A stretch of 64,000 nt of DNA from Cereibacter_A sp052244495 (GTDB lineage: Bacteria > Pseudomonadota > Alphaproteobacteria > Rhodobacterales > Rhodobacteraceae), in NCBI GenBank assembly GCA_052244495.1, contig JBQPXH010000006.1, one strand, 5' to 3'. This document shows, piece after piece, positions 32,397-43,388 of this stretch. The stretch's first letter is position 1; each line of letters opens with the position of its first letter. The notes beneath the pieces were generated by a model, which made no database searches, had not been told where the DNA came from, and saw nothing but the letters and a program-made list of their open reading frames with translations. The position numbers were made by a program, and so were the translations under genes.

Positions 32397-34280
32397 TCAG
32401 GAGCCATGGAAATGATCGTGTATGGCCTGGGCCAGCGTCTCGGAAATTCCATCCACCGCGCAGAGGTCCGGCACTCCCGCCCGCGACACCGCCTTGGCCG
32501 AGCCGAAATGCGCCAGCAGCGCCCGCTTTCGCGCAGCCCCCACGCCCGGGATCTCGTCCAGCGGCGTGGCGCTCACGGCCTTGGCCCGCTTCGCCCTGTG
32601 GGCGCCGATGGCCCAGCGATGGGCCTCGTCGCGGAGGCGCTGGACGAAGTAGAGCACCGGGTCGTTCATGCGCAGGGCAAAGGGCGGCTCGCCGGGGCGG
32701 TGGAACTCCTCCTTGCCCGCGTCGCGGTCGATGCCCTTGGCCACGCCGATGAAGGGCACATCGTCCACGCCCAGCTCCTGCAGGATCTCCTGCACGGCCG
32801 AGACCTGCCCGGCCCCGCCGTCGATCAGCAGGAGGTCCGGCCAGGCATCGGACTTTCGCTCGGGATCCTCCTTCAGAAGGCGCTCGAAGCGGCGCGTCAG
32901 CACCTCCTTCATCATGCCGAAGTCGTCGCCCTGCGCGCCGGCCGCCGTGCGGATGTTGAACTTGCGATACTGGCTCTTGAGGAAGCCTTCCGGCCCGGCG
33001 ACGATCATCCCGCCAACCGCATTCGTGCCCTGGATGTGCGAGTTGTCGTAGACCTCGATCCGCTTCGGAGCCGCATCGAGTTCGAAGGCCTCGGCGAGCC
33101 CTGCGAGCAGCTTGTTCTGCGTCGCGCTCTCGGCCATGCGCCGGGCAAGGCTCTCACGGGCATTGCGGAGCGCGTTTTCGACGAGTTCGGCCTTCTCGCC
33201 CCGCTGCGGCACGCCCAGCGTCACCTTGCGGCCTGCCCGCCCGGACAGGAGCTGCGCCACGAGGTCGGGGTTATCCACCGGATGCGAGAGCAGGATCATC
33301 CGGGGCGGTTCCTTGTCGTCGTAGAACTGCGCAAGGAAAGCCTCGAGGATCTCTGGCTCCTCCGCGCCCGCGCCTGTGCGCGGATAGAAGTCGCGGTTGC
33401 CCCAGCTCTGATTCGCGCGGATGAAGAAGACCTGCACACAGGCTTGGCCCCCTTCCAGATGGACGGCAATCACGTCGGCCTCGGCCACGCCCTTGGGGTT
33501 GATTCCCTGCGAGGATTGCACCTGCGTCAGGGCCTTGATGCGGTCGCGCAGCGCGGCGGCGCGCTCGAATTCCATTGCCTCCGAGGCGGCCTGCATCTGC
33601 TCGGCGAGGTTTGCCTGCACCTTCGTCGTCCGCCCCTGCAGGAAGCGCTCGGCATCGCCGATGAGCCCGCCGTAGTCCTCGGGCGCGATCCGGCCCACGC
33701 AGGGCGCCGAACAGCGCTTGATCTGGAACAGGAGGCAGGGCCGTGTCCGGCTCTCGAAGGTCGCGTCCGAACAGGTACGCAGCAGGAACACACGCTGCAG
33801 CTGGTTCAGCGTCCGGTTCACGGCACCCGCGCTGGCGAAGGGTCCGAAGTAACTGCCCTTCTCGGACTTCTTGCCCCGGTGCTTCTTCAGCATGGGGAAG
33901 GCATGGTCCTTGGCGATCAGGATGTTGGGAAAGCTCTTGTCGTCGCGCAGGAGCACGTTGTAGCGCGGCTTGAGCTGCTTGATCAGATTCTGCTCGAGCA
34001 GGAGCGCCTCGGTCTCGGTGCGCGTCGTGAGGAACATCATCGAGGCCGTTTCGCGGATCATCCGCGCGATGCGTCCCGAATGTCCCGAGGGCCGTGCGTA
34101 GTTGGAAACCCTCGCCCTCAGGTTGCGCGCCTTGCCTACGTAGAGAACCTGGCTCTGGGCATCGAGCATCCTGTAGACGCCCGGCGAGCCGTCCAGCGTC
34201 TTCAGGTAGCCCTGGATCACCGCATGTCCGGTCGGCACTGTCCGGCCTTCCGTATCGTCATCCTGCACTTCCGCGCCCAT
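32397..34280 (-). CDS. uvrC: Excinuclease ABC subunit C
   Basis: Predicted 627-residue nuclease that makes both incisions in nucleotide excision repair. GIY-YIG domain GSPGVYRMLDAQSQVLYVGK with ARNLRARVSNY, Cys-containing linker (CLLFQIKRCSAPCVGRI), UVR domain, RNase H-like endonuclease domain starting YDNSHIQGTNAVGGMIVAGP, and terminal HhH motifs (IPGVGAARKRALLAHFGSAK, VDGISETLAQAIHDHF). I chose ATG 34280. GTG 34289 is possible, and neither has an ideally spaced ribosome site (GAGAAGG abuts the ATG). Confidence 0.95.
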   Translation of the reverse strand: MGAEVQDDDTEGRTVPTGHAVIQGYLKTLDGSPGVYRMLDAQSQVLYVGKARNLRARVSNYARPSGHSGRIARMIRETASMMFLTTRTETEALLLEQNLIKQLKPRYNVLLRDDKSFPNILIAKDHAFPMLKKHRGKKSEKGSYFGPFASAGAVNRTLNQLQRVFLLRTCSDATFESRTRPCLLFQIKRCSAPCVGRIAPEDYGGLIGDAERFLQGRTTKVQANLAEQMQAASEAMEFERAAALRDRIKALTQVQSSQGINPKGVAEADVIAVHLEGGQACVQVFFIRANQSWGNRDFYPRTGAGAEEPEILEAFLAQFYDDKEPPRMILLSHPVDNPDLVAQLLSGRAGRKVTLGVPQRGEKAELVENALRNARESLARRMAESATQNKLLAGLAEAFELDAAPKRIEVYDNSHIQGTNAVGGMIVAGPEGFLKSQYRKFNIRTAAGAQGDDFGMMKEVLTRRFERLLKEDPERKSDAWPDLLLIDGGAGQVSAVQEILQELGVDDVPFIGVAKGIDRDAGKEEFHRPGEPPFALRMNDPVLYFVQRLRDEAHRWAIGAHRAKRAKAVSATPLDEIPGVGAARKRALLAHFGSAKAVSRAGVPDLCAVDGISETLAQAIHDHFHGS

Positions 34281-34572
34281 CCTTCTCACAAGCTCATGAT
34301 TCCGCCGGTGCGCTGCAACGATAGAGGTCTCGCCACAAGAGCAAAGCTGTCCACCGTTTCTGTGGACAAGTCTGAGGAGAAGCCTTCGACAGCATGGATT
34401 TTCCCTTGTTCCTTGGCACCTTCACCCTTTTGCGCAAAAATTAAGCTACTTCGCAAGGCGCTGAATAATAGCGATAATTTTTATCCTGTCATCGCAAAGT
34501 CATGAAAGCGCAAGGATTTTCACGGGGCTCAAGCCTCACCTTGCGGAAAGTGGACAACTCCAAGGGGAGCAC
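34281..34572. other. AT-rich intergenic region upstream of uvrC
   Basis: Between uvrC and the SDR gene lies about 290 bases without a gene. Bases 34420-34500 are far more AT-rich than the surroundings. The region holds an inverted repeat GTCCAC-N7-GTGGAC (34349-34367), DnaA-box-like TTGTCCACA (minus, 34369-34361) and TTGTCCACT (minus, 34557-34549), and four CGCAA motifs (34433, 34452, 34493, 34509). It probably carries the uvrC promoter. No clean sigma-70 pair or RNA fold was identified. Confidence 0.5.
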
Positions 34573-35346
34573 CTAGCACCCGGGGCTGAACGTCCTCGGC
34601 TGACCGAGGTGCTGACCGCCGTCGACGCAGATCATCTGGCCCGTCACGGCAGGGGCGTCGAGGAGAAATCCAAGCGCGGCGGTGATATCCGCAGGGCTCG
34701 CGCCCCGGCCGAGGACCGTTCCCGCGCGCTCCTCCGCAAAGTCCTCGACCGACTGGTGCGCCCCCTGAAGGGTCGGGCCCGGACCAATTCCGTTCACCCG
34801 CAGGCGCGGCCCGTATTCCTGCGCCGCCAGACGGGTGAGGGTCCAGAGACCCGCCTTCGATAGCGTGTAGGTTGCAAAATCGGGCGCGGGATGCAGCACG
34901 CGCTGGTCGATGATGTTCACGGCGAGCGCCCGTGCCCGCGGCTCGCCCCGCTCATCCACTTCCGGCCCCGGTGCCTGCGCCGCGAAGCGCTGGATCAGCA
35001 CGAAAGGGGCGCGCAGGTTCGACCCCATGTGCCGGTCCCAGCTCTCGCGGGTCGCTCCGGCAATGGTATCGTGCTCGAAGATCGAGGCGTTGTTGACGAG
35101 AAGATCGAGCGGCCCGCCCAGGGCCTCCACCGCGCGCGGCACCAGAGCTTCGGTCTCCGCCTCCACCAGAAGATCCGCCCTGAGGGCCTCGGCCTGCCGC
35201 CCCAGGGCGCGGATCTCGCGCACGACGTCCTGCGCGGCCTCCTCCGAGCTGGCGTAGTGAACCGCCACGTCGTATCCGCGCCGTGCAAGCCAGAGCGCGA
35301 TCTCGCGCCCGAGCCTGCGCCCGGCGCCGGTCACCAGTGCACGCAT
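34573..35346 (-). CDS. SDR-family pteridine-reductase-like oxidoreductase (FolM/PTR1-like)
   Basis: Predicted 257-residue short-chain dehydrogenase. ALVTGAGRRLGREIALWLAR with HYASSEEAA (the arginine-rich TGxxxRxGR nucleotide motif favours NADPH), LLVNNASIFEHDTI (NNAS in place of NNAG, as in pteridine reductases), YTLSKAGLWTLTRLAAQEYG, VNGIGPGPTL. These match the FolM/pteridine-reductase branch, which reduces dihydropterins or dihydrofolate. The start overlaps the stop of the small zinc-ribbon gene (TGATG). Confidence 0.82.
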   Translation of the reverse strand: MRALVTGAGRRLGREIALWLARRGYDVAVHYASSEEAAQDVVREIRALGRQAEALRADLLVEAETEALVPRAVEALGGPLDLLVNNASIFEHDTIAGATRESWDRHMGSNLRAPFVLIQRFAAQAPGPEVDERGEPRARALAVNIIDQRVLHPAPDFATYTLSKAGLWTLTRLAAQEYGPRLRVNGIGPGPTLQGAHQSVEDFAEERAGTVLGRGASPADITAALGFLLDAPAVTGQMICVDGGQHLGQPRTFSPGC

Positions 35347-35528
35347 CAGCCCTTGCCCTTCCGGCAGGGACATTCCTGCTGTCCGAGCAGGAAGCGGCCG
35401 CAGTGGCCGCAGATCGTGGGCGGCGGCACCTTGGTCGACTTCCGTCGCACCGACGGCAGGCGGAGTCGCCCGATCATCGCGAGCGCCGCCATGCCGAGCA
35501 GGAACAGCGTGACGATCTTGACCAGCAT
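35346..35528 (-). CDS. Small membrane-anchored zinc-ribbon-like protein
   Basis: Predicted 60-residue protein, overlapping its neighbours at both ends (TGATG each time). One N-terminal membrane helix (VKIVTLFLLGMAALAMIGRL) precedes a basic linker and PTICGHCGRFLLGQQECPCR, where CxxC and CxC could bind zinc. I know no function. The double coupling with an S49 peptidase and an SDR argues that it is a real gene. Short basic end RKGKG. Confidence 0.75.
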   Translation of the reverse strand: MLVKIVTLFLLGMAALAMIGRLRLPSVRRKSTKVPPPTICGHCGRFLLGQQECPCRKGKG

Positions 35529-36325
35529 CAGAGACCGTATCTGGCCCAGAGCGCGCGATCCTCGACTTCGGACAGCGCATGGCTCACGAGGCTCATCCCG
35601 AGCCTCTGCAGCAGCGGACGGCGCTGGCCATAGGGCACGAGCCGCACCTTTTCGCCGTAGATCTCCTGCAGCTTCGGCACCAGATGCGCGACACCATCGG
35701 CGAGACCCAGCCGGACCGCCTCCTGTCCGGTCCAGACGTCCGCGTTGAACAGATCCGCCGAGGTGTCCAACCGCGCGCCGCGGTGGCGCGTCACATGCTC
35801 GATGAAGGCCTTGTGGATCGGCTCCTGCAGGGCCTTCAGCCGCTCGACGTCCTCGGGCTTCTCGGGCAGGAACGGGTCTGCCAGCGATTTCGAGCGCCCG
35901 GCCGTGTGCACGCGACGCTCGATCCCGTTGCGGGCCATCAACTCGTTGAAGCCGAAGCCCGAGAAGATGACGCCGATGGATCCCACGATCGAGCTCTCGT
36001 CCACCCAGATCTCGTCTCCGGCACAGGCGAGCCAGTAGCCGCCCGAGGCCGCCACATCCTCGACAAAGGCGTGGACGCGGATCTCCTTCTCCTCGGCGAG
36101 GCGGCGGATGCGGGCGGCGATCAGGCTCGACTGCACGGGCGAGCCGCCGGGCGAGTTGATGACCAGCGCGACGCCGGCCGGTTTCCCGCGCCGGAAGGCC
36201 TTCTCGACAACGTTTGCGAGGCCGTGATCGGACAGGCCACCACGCGGGCCGCTGGCGATCACGCCCTGCAGCCGGATCACCGGGACCACCGGGTCCTTCC
36301 TGATGAACGGGATATATTGTTTCAT
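35528..36325 (-). CDS. S49-family serine peptidase (SppA/SohB-like)
   Basis: Predicted 265-residue peptidase. VIRLQGVIASGPRGGLSDHG, ALVINSPGGSPVQSSLIAAR, VEDVAASGGYWLACAGDEIW (catalytic Ser in ASGGYW), SIVGSIGVIFSGFGFNELMA, and the general-base Lys candidate in TAGRSKSLADPF. This is the short, single-domain SppA36/SohB size. No N-terminal membrane segment is obvious, so it may be cytoplasmic or peripherally bound. Likely clears signal-peptide remnants. Confidence 0.9.
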   Translation of the reverse strand: MKQYIPFIRKDPVVPVIRLQGVIASGPRGGLSDHGLANVVEKAFRRGKPAGVALVINSPGGSPVQSSLIAARIRRLAEEKEIRVHAFVEDVAASGGYWLACAGDEIWVDESSIVGSIGVIFSGFGFNELMARNGIERRVHTAGRSKSLADPFLPEKPEDVERLKALQEPIHKAFIEHVTRHRGARLDTSADLFNADVWTGQEAVRLGLADGVAHLVPKLQEIYGEKVRLVPYGQRRPLLQRLGMSLVSHALSEVEDRALWARYGL

Positions 36326-36448
36326 GCGCCCGATGTAGGCCGAGGCCGGGCGGGGAACAAGAAGAGAGCGGGCGCAGGCGGGGCAAATCTTGGCGATGAC
36401 ACGGGACGGAATGACGAGGCGGATCGGGCGGCGCAGGGAGGGATACGG

Positions 36449-37336
36449 GTGATCGACAAGCTCGAGATGTTCATAGCGCTTGCGCGCGAGCGGCACTTCG
36501 GGCGGGCGGCCGAGGCCTGCAGCGTCACGCAGCCCACGCTGTCTTCCGCCATCCGGCAGCTGGAGGATCAGCTGGGGGTGCAGCTCGTCTTCCGCGGCTC
36601 GCGCTTCCAGGGACTGACGCCCGAGGGCGCGCGGGTGCTGGATTGGGCGCGTCGGATCGTGGGCGACGTGAGGGCGTTGCGCGACGAGATGCGCTCGGCG
36701 CGGTCGGGCCTGTCGGGGAACCTGCGGATCGGGGTCATTCCGACCGCCGTTCCGATGGTGGCCGATCTGACCGGCCCGTTCCTCGAACGGCACCCGGGCG
36801 TGCGCGTCCGCGTGCTGTCGCGCACTTCGGCCGAGATCCTCGCCGGGATCGAGAGCCTCGAATTCGACGCGGGAATCACCTACCTCGACAACGAGCCGCT
36901 CGGGCGCGTCACCCAGATCCCGCTTTATGCCGAGAGCTACCGGTTGGTGTTTGCGCCCTCGTTTCCTTTCACGGACGAGTGCGCAAGCTGGGATGCCGTC
37001 GCGCGCCTGCCGCTCTGCCTGCTGACCGCGGACATGCAGAACCGCAGGATCGTGAACCAGCACCTCGCCGGCACGGGCGCCCCGACAAGTCCATCCGTGG
37101 AATCGAACTCCACGCTCACGCTCTTCGCCCATGTCATGACCGGCCGCTGGGCCAGTGTGCTGCCGAAGAAGCTCGCCGATCTTTTCGCGGGCGAGGGCAG
37201 GCTGCGCGTCGTGCCCATCGTGGGGCCGGAGGTGTCGCATCAGGTGGGCCTGATCGCTGCCTATCGAGAGCCGCACACGCCCATCCTCACCGCCCTGATC
37301 GAGGCCGCGCGACGGCTGGAAGAGCCAGCGGGCTGA
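36449..37336 (+). CDS. fdsR: LysR-type regulator of the formate dehydrogenase operon
   Basis: Predicted 295-residue regulator. HTH IDKLEMFIALARERHFGRAA, EACSVTQPTLSSAIRQLEDQ, LGVQLVFRGSRFQGLTPEGA. The effector domain has VIPTAVPMVADLTGPFLERH and VMTGRWASVLPKKLADLF. GTG 36449 is preceded by GGGAGGG. It lies directly upstream of fdsG in the same direction, and the 101-base gap carries a LysR operator, so control of fds is the natural inference. The symbol is by position. Effector presumably formate or a metabolite of it. Confidence 0.85.
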   Translation: MIDKLEMFIALARERHFGRAAEACSVTQPTLSSAIRQLEDQLGVQLVFRGSRFQGLTPEGARVLDWARRIVGDVRALRDEMRSARSGLSGNLRIGVIPTAVPMVADLTGPFLERHPGVRVRVLSRTSAEILAGIESLEFDAGITYLDNEPLGRVTQIPLYAESYRLVFAPSFPFTDECASWDAVARLPLCLLTADMQNRRIVNQHLAGTGAPTSPSVESNSTLTLFAHVMTGRWASVLPKKLADLFAGEGRLRVVPIVGPEVSHQVGLIAAYREPHTPILTALIEAARRLEEPAG

Positions 37337-37341
37337 ATGGA

Positions 37342-37362
37342 TCGATAGAAAACATCTATCGA
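37342..37362. promoter_or_regulatory. LysR operator upstream of fdsG
   Basis: Perfect inverted repeat TCGATAG-N7-CTATCGA (contains ATAG-N7-CTAT, the T-N11-A LysR box). Its centre lies about 62 bases before the predicted start of transcription, the standard recognition-site position. A second dyad TGATA-TACC-TATCA (37381-37394) overlaps the -35 element, where an activation site would be. Confidence 0.75.
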
Positions 37363-37379
37363 GCGACGGATCGTTAATA

Positions 37380-37407
37380 TTGATATACCTATCAGGGTGC
37401 GTATTTA
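37380..37407 (+). promoter_or_regulatory. Promoter of the fds operon
   Basis: TTGATA (37380-37385), 16-base spacer, TATTTA (37402-37407). The transcript would begin near 37414, with GGAGGAG four bases before the fdsG ATG. Read together with the LysR operator just upstream. Confidence 0.65.
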
Positions 37408-37437
37408 TGTCGCTCATCCAGGGAGGGGAGGAGCCGC

Positions 37438-37907
37438 ATGCGTCTGGACGAAGCGGAGGTTCGCGCGCGCGTTCAAGAAATTCTCGATGAACACGAGGGT
37501 TTCGAAGGCCCGTTGCTGCCGATCCTGCACGGCGTGCAGGAGGCGTTCGGGCATGTGCCGCTCGAATCGCTGCCGCAGATCGCCGAGCGGTTGAACCTCT
37601 CGCGCGCAGAGGTTCACGGAGTGATGAGCTTCTACCATGACTTCCGCACGCGGCCGCACGGGCGGCACGTCATCAAGCTGTGCCGCGCCGAGGCCTGCCA
37701 GTCCATGGGCGGGGACCGGATGGCCGACCATGCACAGGCCCGGCTCGGCATCGGCTGGCACCAGACGACCGCCGACGGCGGCGTGACCCTCGAGCCCGTG
37801 TTCTGTCTCGGCCTCTGCGCCTGTGCACCGGCCGCGCTGGTCGATGGCCGGGTGGTGGGCCGCGTGGACGAGGCACGGCTCGACAGTCTGATCGATGAGG
37901 TGCGGGC

Positions 37908-37911
<4 letters not shown>
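37438..37911 (+). CDS. fdsG: NAD-dependent formate dehydrogenase, gamma subunit (NuoE-like)
   Basis: Predicted 157-residue [2Fe-2S] subunit with a thioredoxin-like fold related to NuoE. The N-terminal helical part contains LLPILHGVQEAFGHVPLESL, PQIAERLNLSRAEVHGVMSF. Cluster cysteines lie in LCRAEACQSMGGD and FCLGLCACAPAALVDGRVVG. It passes electrons in the diaphorase part of the enzyme (with FdsB). The stop overlaps the fdsB start (ATGA). Confidence 0.95.
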
Positions 37912-39433
<1,522 letters not shown>

Positions 39434-39437
<4 letters not shown>

Positions 39438-42316
39438 AAGACTTCATCATTCCCGACGATCGCGACTATGGCACGCCCGCCTCCCGCGCGAAGGAGATGG
39501 TGTCTCTGGAGGTCGATGGTTTCCCGGTGACGGTTCCGGCCGGGACGTCGGTCATGCGCGCGGCGGCCGAGGCGGGGATCTCGGTGCCGAAGCTCTGCGC
39601 GAGCGACAACCTCGACGCCTTCGGCTCCTGCCGGCTCTGCCTCGTCGAGATCGAGGGGCGCGCGGGCACGCCCGCCTCCTGCACCACGCCGGTGACGCCC
39701 GGCATGAAGGTGCGCACCCAGACGCCGAAGCTGAAGCAGCTGCGCCGCGGGGTGATGGAGCTCTATATCTCGGACCACCCGCTCGACTGCCTGACCTGTG
39801 CCGCGAATGGCGACTGCGAGCTGCAGGACATGGCTGGGGCCGTGGGCCTGCGCGACGTGCGCTACGAGGCGGTGGAGAACCATTTCCAGGCGCGCCATGC
39901 GGGCGGCGACCTCAACCCGCAGTGGATGGCCAAGGACGAGTCGAACCCCTACTTCACCTATGACCCCTCCAAGTGCATCGTCTGCTCGCGCTGCGTGCGG
40001 GCCTGCGAGGAAGTGCAGGGCACCTTCGCGCTGACCATCGAGGGCCGCGGCTTCGACAGCCGCGTTTCCGCCGGCATGGCGAGCGACAGTTTCCTGACCT
40101 CCGACTGCGTGAGCTGCGGCGCCTGCGTGCAGGCCTGCCCGACCGCCACGCTGCAGGAGAAGTCCGTGATCGAGATCGGCACGCCCGAGCGGTCGGTCGT
40201 CACCACCTGCGCCTATTGCGGGGTCGGCTGCTCGTTCAAGGCGGAGATGCGCGGCGACGAGCTGGTGCGCATGGTGCCCTACAAGGAGGGCAAGGCGAAC
40301 CGCGGCCATTCCTGCGTCAAGGGTCGCTTCGCCTACGGTTATGCCGCGCACAAGGACCGGATCCTGAAGCCGATGGTGCGCGAGTCGATCCACGATCCGT
40401 GGCAGGAAGTGTCCTGGGACGAGGCCCTGGGCTTCGCTGCGCGCCGCCTGAAGGCGATCCAGGAGAAGCACGGCCGCCAGTCCGTGGGCGTCATCACCTC
40501 GTCGCGCTGCACCAACGAGGAGACCTACCTCGTCCAGAAGCTGACCCGCGCCGTCTTCCGCAACAACAATACCGACACCTGCGCCCGCGTCTGCCACTCG
40601 CCCACCGGCTACGGGCTCGGCCAGACCTTCGGCACCTCGGCCGGCACGCAGGATTTCGACTCGGTCGAGGAGTCGGATGTCGTCATGGTGATCGGCGCGA
40701 ACCCGACCGATGGCCATCCGGTCTTCGCCAGCCGGCTGAAGAAGCGGCTGCGCAAGGGCGCGAGGCTGATCGTCGTGGACCCGCGGCGCATCGACCTCGT
40801 GAAGAGCCCGCACATTGAGGCAGCCCATCATCTCGCCCTGAAGCCGGGCACCAACGTGGCCGTGGTCACGGCGATGGCGCATGTGATCGTGACCGAGGGA
40901 CTGGTCGATGAAAAATTCATCCGGGAGCGGTGCGACTGGGATGAGTTCCAGGACTTCGCCGAGTTCGCCTCGGATCCCCGGCATGCGCCCGAAGCGATCG
41001 AGACGCTGACCGGCGTGCCCGCGGCTGATCTGCGCGCGGCGGCCCGGCTCTTCGCGACGGGCGGAAACGGCGCGATCTACTATGGCCTCGGCGTGACCGA
41101 GCACAGCCAGGGCTCGACCACCGTCATCGGCATCGCGAACCTTGCCATGCTGACCGGCAACATCGGCCGGCCGGGTGTCGGCGTGAACCCGTTGCGCGGC
41201 CAGAACAACGTGCAGGGCTCCTGCGACATGGGATCCTTCCCGCATGAACTGCCGGGATATCGCCATGTGAAGAACGATGATGCGCGGCAGGTGTTCGAGA
41301 CGCTATGGGGTGTCGAAATCGACCCCGAACCGGGCCTCCGCATCCCCAACATGCTGGACGCGGCGGTCGAGGGCACCTTCAAGGGCCTCTATTGCCAGGG
41401 TGAGGACATCCTGCAGTCGGACCCCGACACCCGCCATGTCGCGGCGGGCCTCGCGGCGATGGACTGCGTGATCGTCCACGACCTCTTCCTCAACGAGACC
41501 GCCAACTACGCCCATGTCTTCCTGCCGGGCTCGTCCTTCCTCGAGAAGGACGGAACCTTCACCAATGCCGAACGCCGCATCAACCGCGTGCGGAAGGTCA
41601 TGGCTCCGAAAAACGGTTTTGAAGACTGGGAGGTCACGCAACTGCTGGCCAATGCCCTCGGTGCGGGCTGGAGTTACACCCACCCCTCCCAGATCATGGA
41701 CGAGATCGCGGCGACCACGCCCTCCTTCGCCGGTGTCTCCTATGAGAAGTTGGAGGCCGTGGGTTCGATCCAGTGGCCCTGCAACGAGGAACACCCGCTC
41801 GGGACGCCGCTCATGCATGTCGATGGCTTCATGCGCGGACGCGGCAAGTTCATCCGCACCGAATATGTGGCGACCGACGAGAAGACGGGGCCGCGCTTCC
41901 CGCTGCTGCTGACGACGGGCCGCATCCTGTCGCAGTATAACGTGGGCGCGCAGACGCGGCGCACGGCGAACAGCGTCTGGCATGCCGAGGACGTGCTCGA
42001 GATCCATCCGCACGACGCGGAAGTGCGGGGCGTGACCGAGGGAGACTGGGTGCGCCTTGCCTCGCGATCCGGCGAGACGACGCTGCGCGCGAGGCTGACG
42101 AAGCGGGTGTCGCCCGGCGTGGTCTACACGACCTTCCACCACCCGACGACACAGGCCAACGTCATCACCACCGATTACTCGGACTGGGCGACGAACTGCC
42201 CGGAATACAAGGTGACGGCGGTTCAGGTCGCGCCCTCGAACGGCCCTTCCGACTGGCAGGAGGACTACCGCACGCAGACCGAGCTCGCCCGACGCATCCT
42301 GCCGGCGGCGGAATGA
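39434..42316 (+). CDS. fdsA: NAD-dependent formate dehydrogenase, alpha (molybdenum) subunit
   Basis: Predicted 960-residue catalytic subunit oxidising formate to CO2 at a bis-MGD molybdenum centre. N-terminal [2Fe-2S] C55/C66/C69/C83. His-ligated [4Fe-4S] H115/C119/C122/C128. Ferredoxin clusters C181/184/187/191 and C225/228/231/235. Molybdopterin-domain [4Fe-4S] C259/262/266/294. The Mo ligand is C387 in RVCHSPTGYGLGQTFG, so this is a cysteine and not a selenocysteine enzyme. C-terminal MopB-type dinucleotide domain (LLTTGRILSQYN). The usual R. capsulatus-type length. The start overlaps the fdsB stop (ATGA). The enzyme is cytosolic, as no signal peptide is present. Confidence 0.96.
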
Positions 42317-43128
42317 GGGAGACGCGCCACCTTCTTCCGCGGCTTGCCCTTTCACCGGGGCGGGCCGAGGCCGGCGCGCGGTGCCTGCCCGAGGAAGTGG
42401 CCGTGGCGCTCAGCTTCAACGGCACGACGCAGGCGGTCATGATGGCGAGCCCCTCGGATCTCGAGGATTTCGCCTTCGGATTCGCCCTGACCGAGGGGTT
42501 CGCCCGTCCGGAGGAGATCGAAAGCGTCACGCCGGTCGAGACGCCGCACGGCATCGACCTGCAGATCTGGCTCGTATCGGCCGCCCAGGAGCGTCTTGCA
42601 GCACGACGTCGCCGGATGGCGGGGCCGGTCGGCTGCGGGCTTTGCGGCATCGACAGCCTTGAAGAGGCGTTGCGCGAACCGCCGGTGGTTACGGGGCCGA
42701 TCCGCATGAGTGCTGGCGATTGCGCCGCGGCCATTGCCGCCCTTACCGACCATCAGCCGCTTCACGACGCGACGCGCGCCGTCCATGCGGCCGGGTTCTG
42801 GTGTCCCGGACGTGGCCTCGTCGCTGCGCGAGAGGATGTGGGACGCCACAACGCTCTCGACAAGCTCGGGGGTGCGCTCGCGCGGGGCGACTCAGGCGCC
42901 AGCCTTGGAGCGATCATCCTGACGTCGCGCGTGTCCATCGACATGGTGCAGAAGTGTGCCCGGCTTGGTGCGCCGCTTCTCGTTGCCGTGTCCGCGCCTA
43001 CGGCCCATGCGGTGCGCATGGCGGAGGCAGCGGGCCTTACTCTCGTCGGCCTCGCCCGTGGCAATCGCTGCGAGGTCTTCACCCATCCCCACCGCATTAT
43101 TCCCGACGAGGCCGCGCATGTCGCCTGA
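42313..43128 (+). CDS. fdsC: Formate dehydrogenase accessory sulfurtransferase (FdhD family)
   Basis: Predicted 271-residue FdhD/FdsC protein that binds the bis-MGD cofactor and sulfurates it before insertion into FdsA. Signatures: EEVAVALSFNGTTQAVMMAS, DLEDFAFGFALTEGFARPEE, the CxxC in GPVGCGLCGIDSLEEAL, and REDVGRHNALDKLGGALARG. The start overlaps the fdsA stop. The stop lies 11 bases inside fdsD. Confidence 0.94.
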   Translation: MRETRHLLPRLALSPGRAEAGARCLPEEVAVALSFNGTTQAVMMASPSDLEDFAFGFALTEGFARPEEIESVTPVETPHGIDLQIWLVSAAQERLAARRRRMAGPVGCGLCGIDSLEEALREPPVVTGPIRMSAGDCAAAIAALTDHQPLHDATRAVHAAGFWCPGRGLVAAREDVGRHNALDKLGGALARGDSGASLGAIILTSRVSIDMVQKCARLGAPLLVAVSAPTAHAVRMAEAAGLTLVGLARGNRCEVFTHPHRIIPDEAAHVA

Positions 43129-43339
43129 GAAGCTGATCTACATGGCGAACCAGATCGCCACCTTTTTCGAATCGAAGCCCCATGCCGAGGGCGTCTTGGG
43201 TACGGCCGCGCATATCAACGATTTCTGGGAACCACGCATGCGCCGGCAGCTTCTGGCACTGATCGACGAGGGCCGGCCGGGGCTGCGTCCTCTCGTGCTG
43301 GATGCCGCGAATGAAATCAGGCGGCCCGCAGCGGTTTGA
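43118..43339 (+). CDS. fdsD: Formate dehydrogenase delta subunit
   Basis: Predicted 73-residue FdsD: EKLIYMANQIATFFESKPHA, HINDFWEPRMRRQLLALIDE, then a short tail. In the R. capsulatus enzyme, FdsD is needed for activity and probably helps cofactor insertion or assembly. It overlaps fdsC by 11 bases. Last gene of the operon. Confidence 0.93.
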   Translation: MSPEKLIYMANQIATFFESKPHAEGVLGTAAHINDFWEPRMRRQLLALIDEGRPGLRPLVLDAANEIRRPAAV

Positions 43340-43388
43340 TTGCTCGCGGGGAGCTGGCCGAGGGGCGCGCGGTGAACCGAATGCGCCG

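Noticed and set aside
30951..34505. A 1184-codon plus-strand open frame
   Set aside because: Antisense to moaE, moaD, pgsA and uvrC, all of which have clear motifs.
34281..34572. Chromosomal origin of replication
   Set aside because: DnaA-like boxes are few and imperfect, and dnaA, parAB, gidAB or hemE are not nearby. Reported instead as an AT-rich regulatory region.
40000..42300. Possible selenocysteine TGA or internal stop in fdsA
   Set aside because: The Mo ligand is encoded as Cys387 and the frame is open to 42316, so no recoding is needed.
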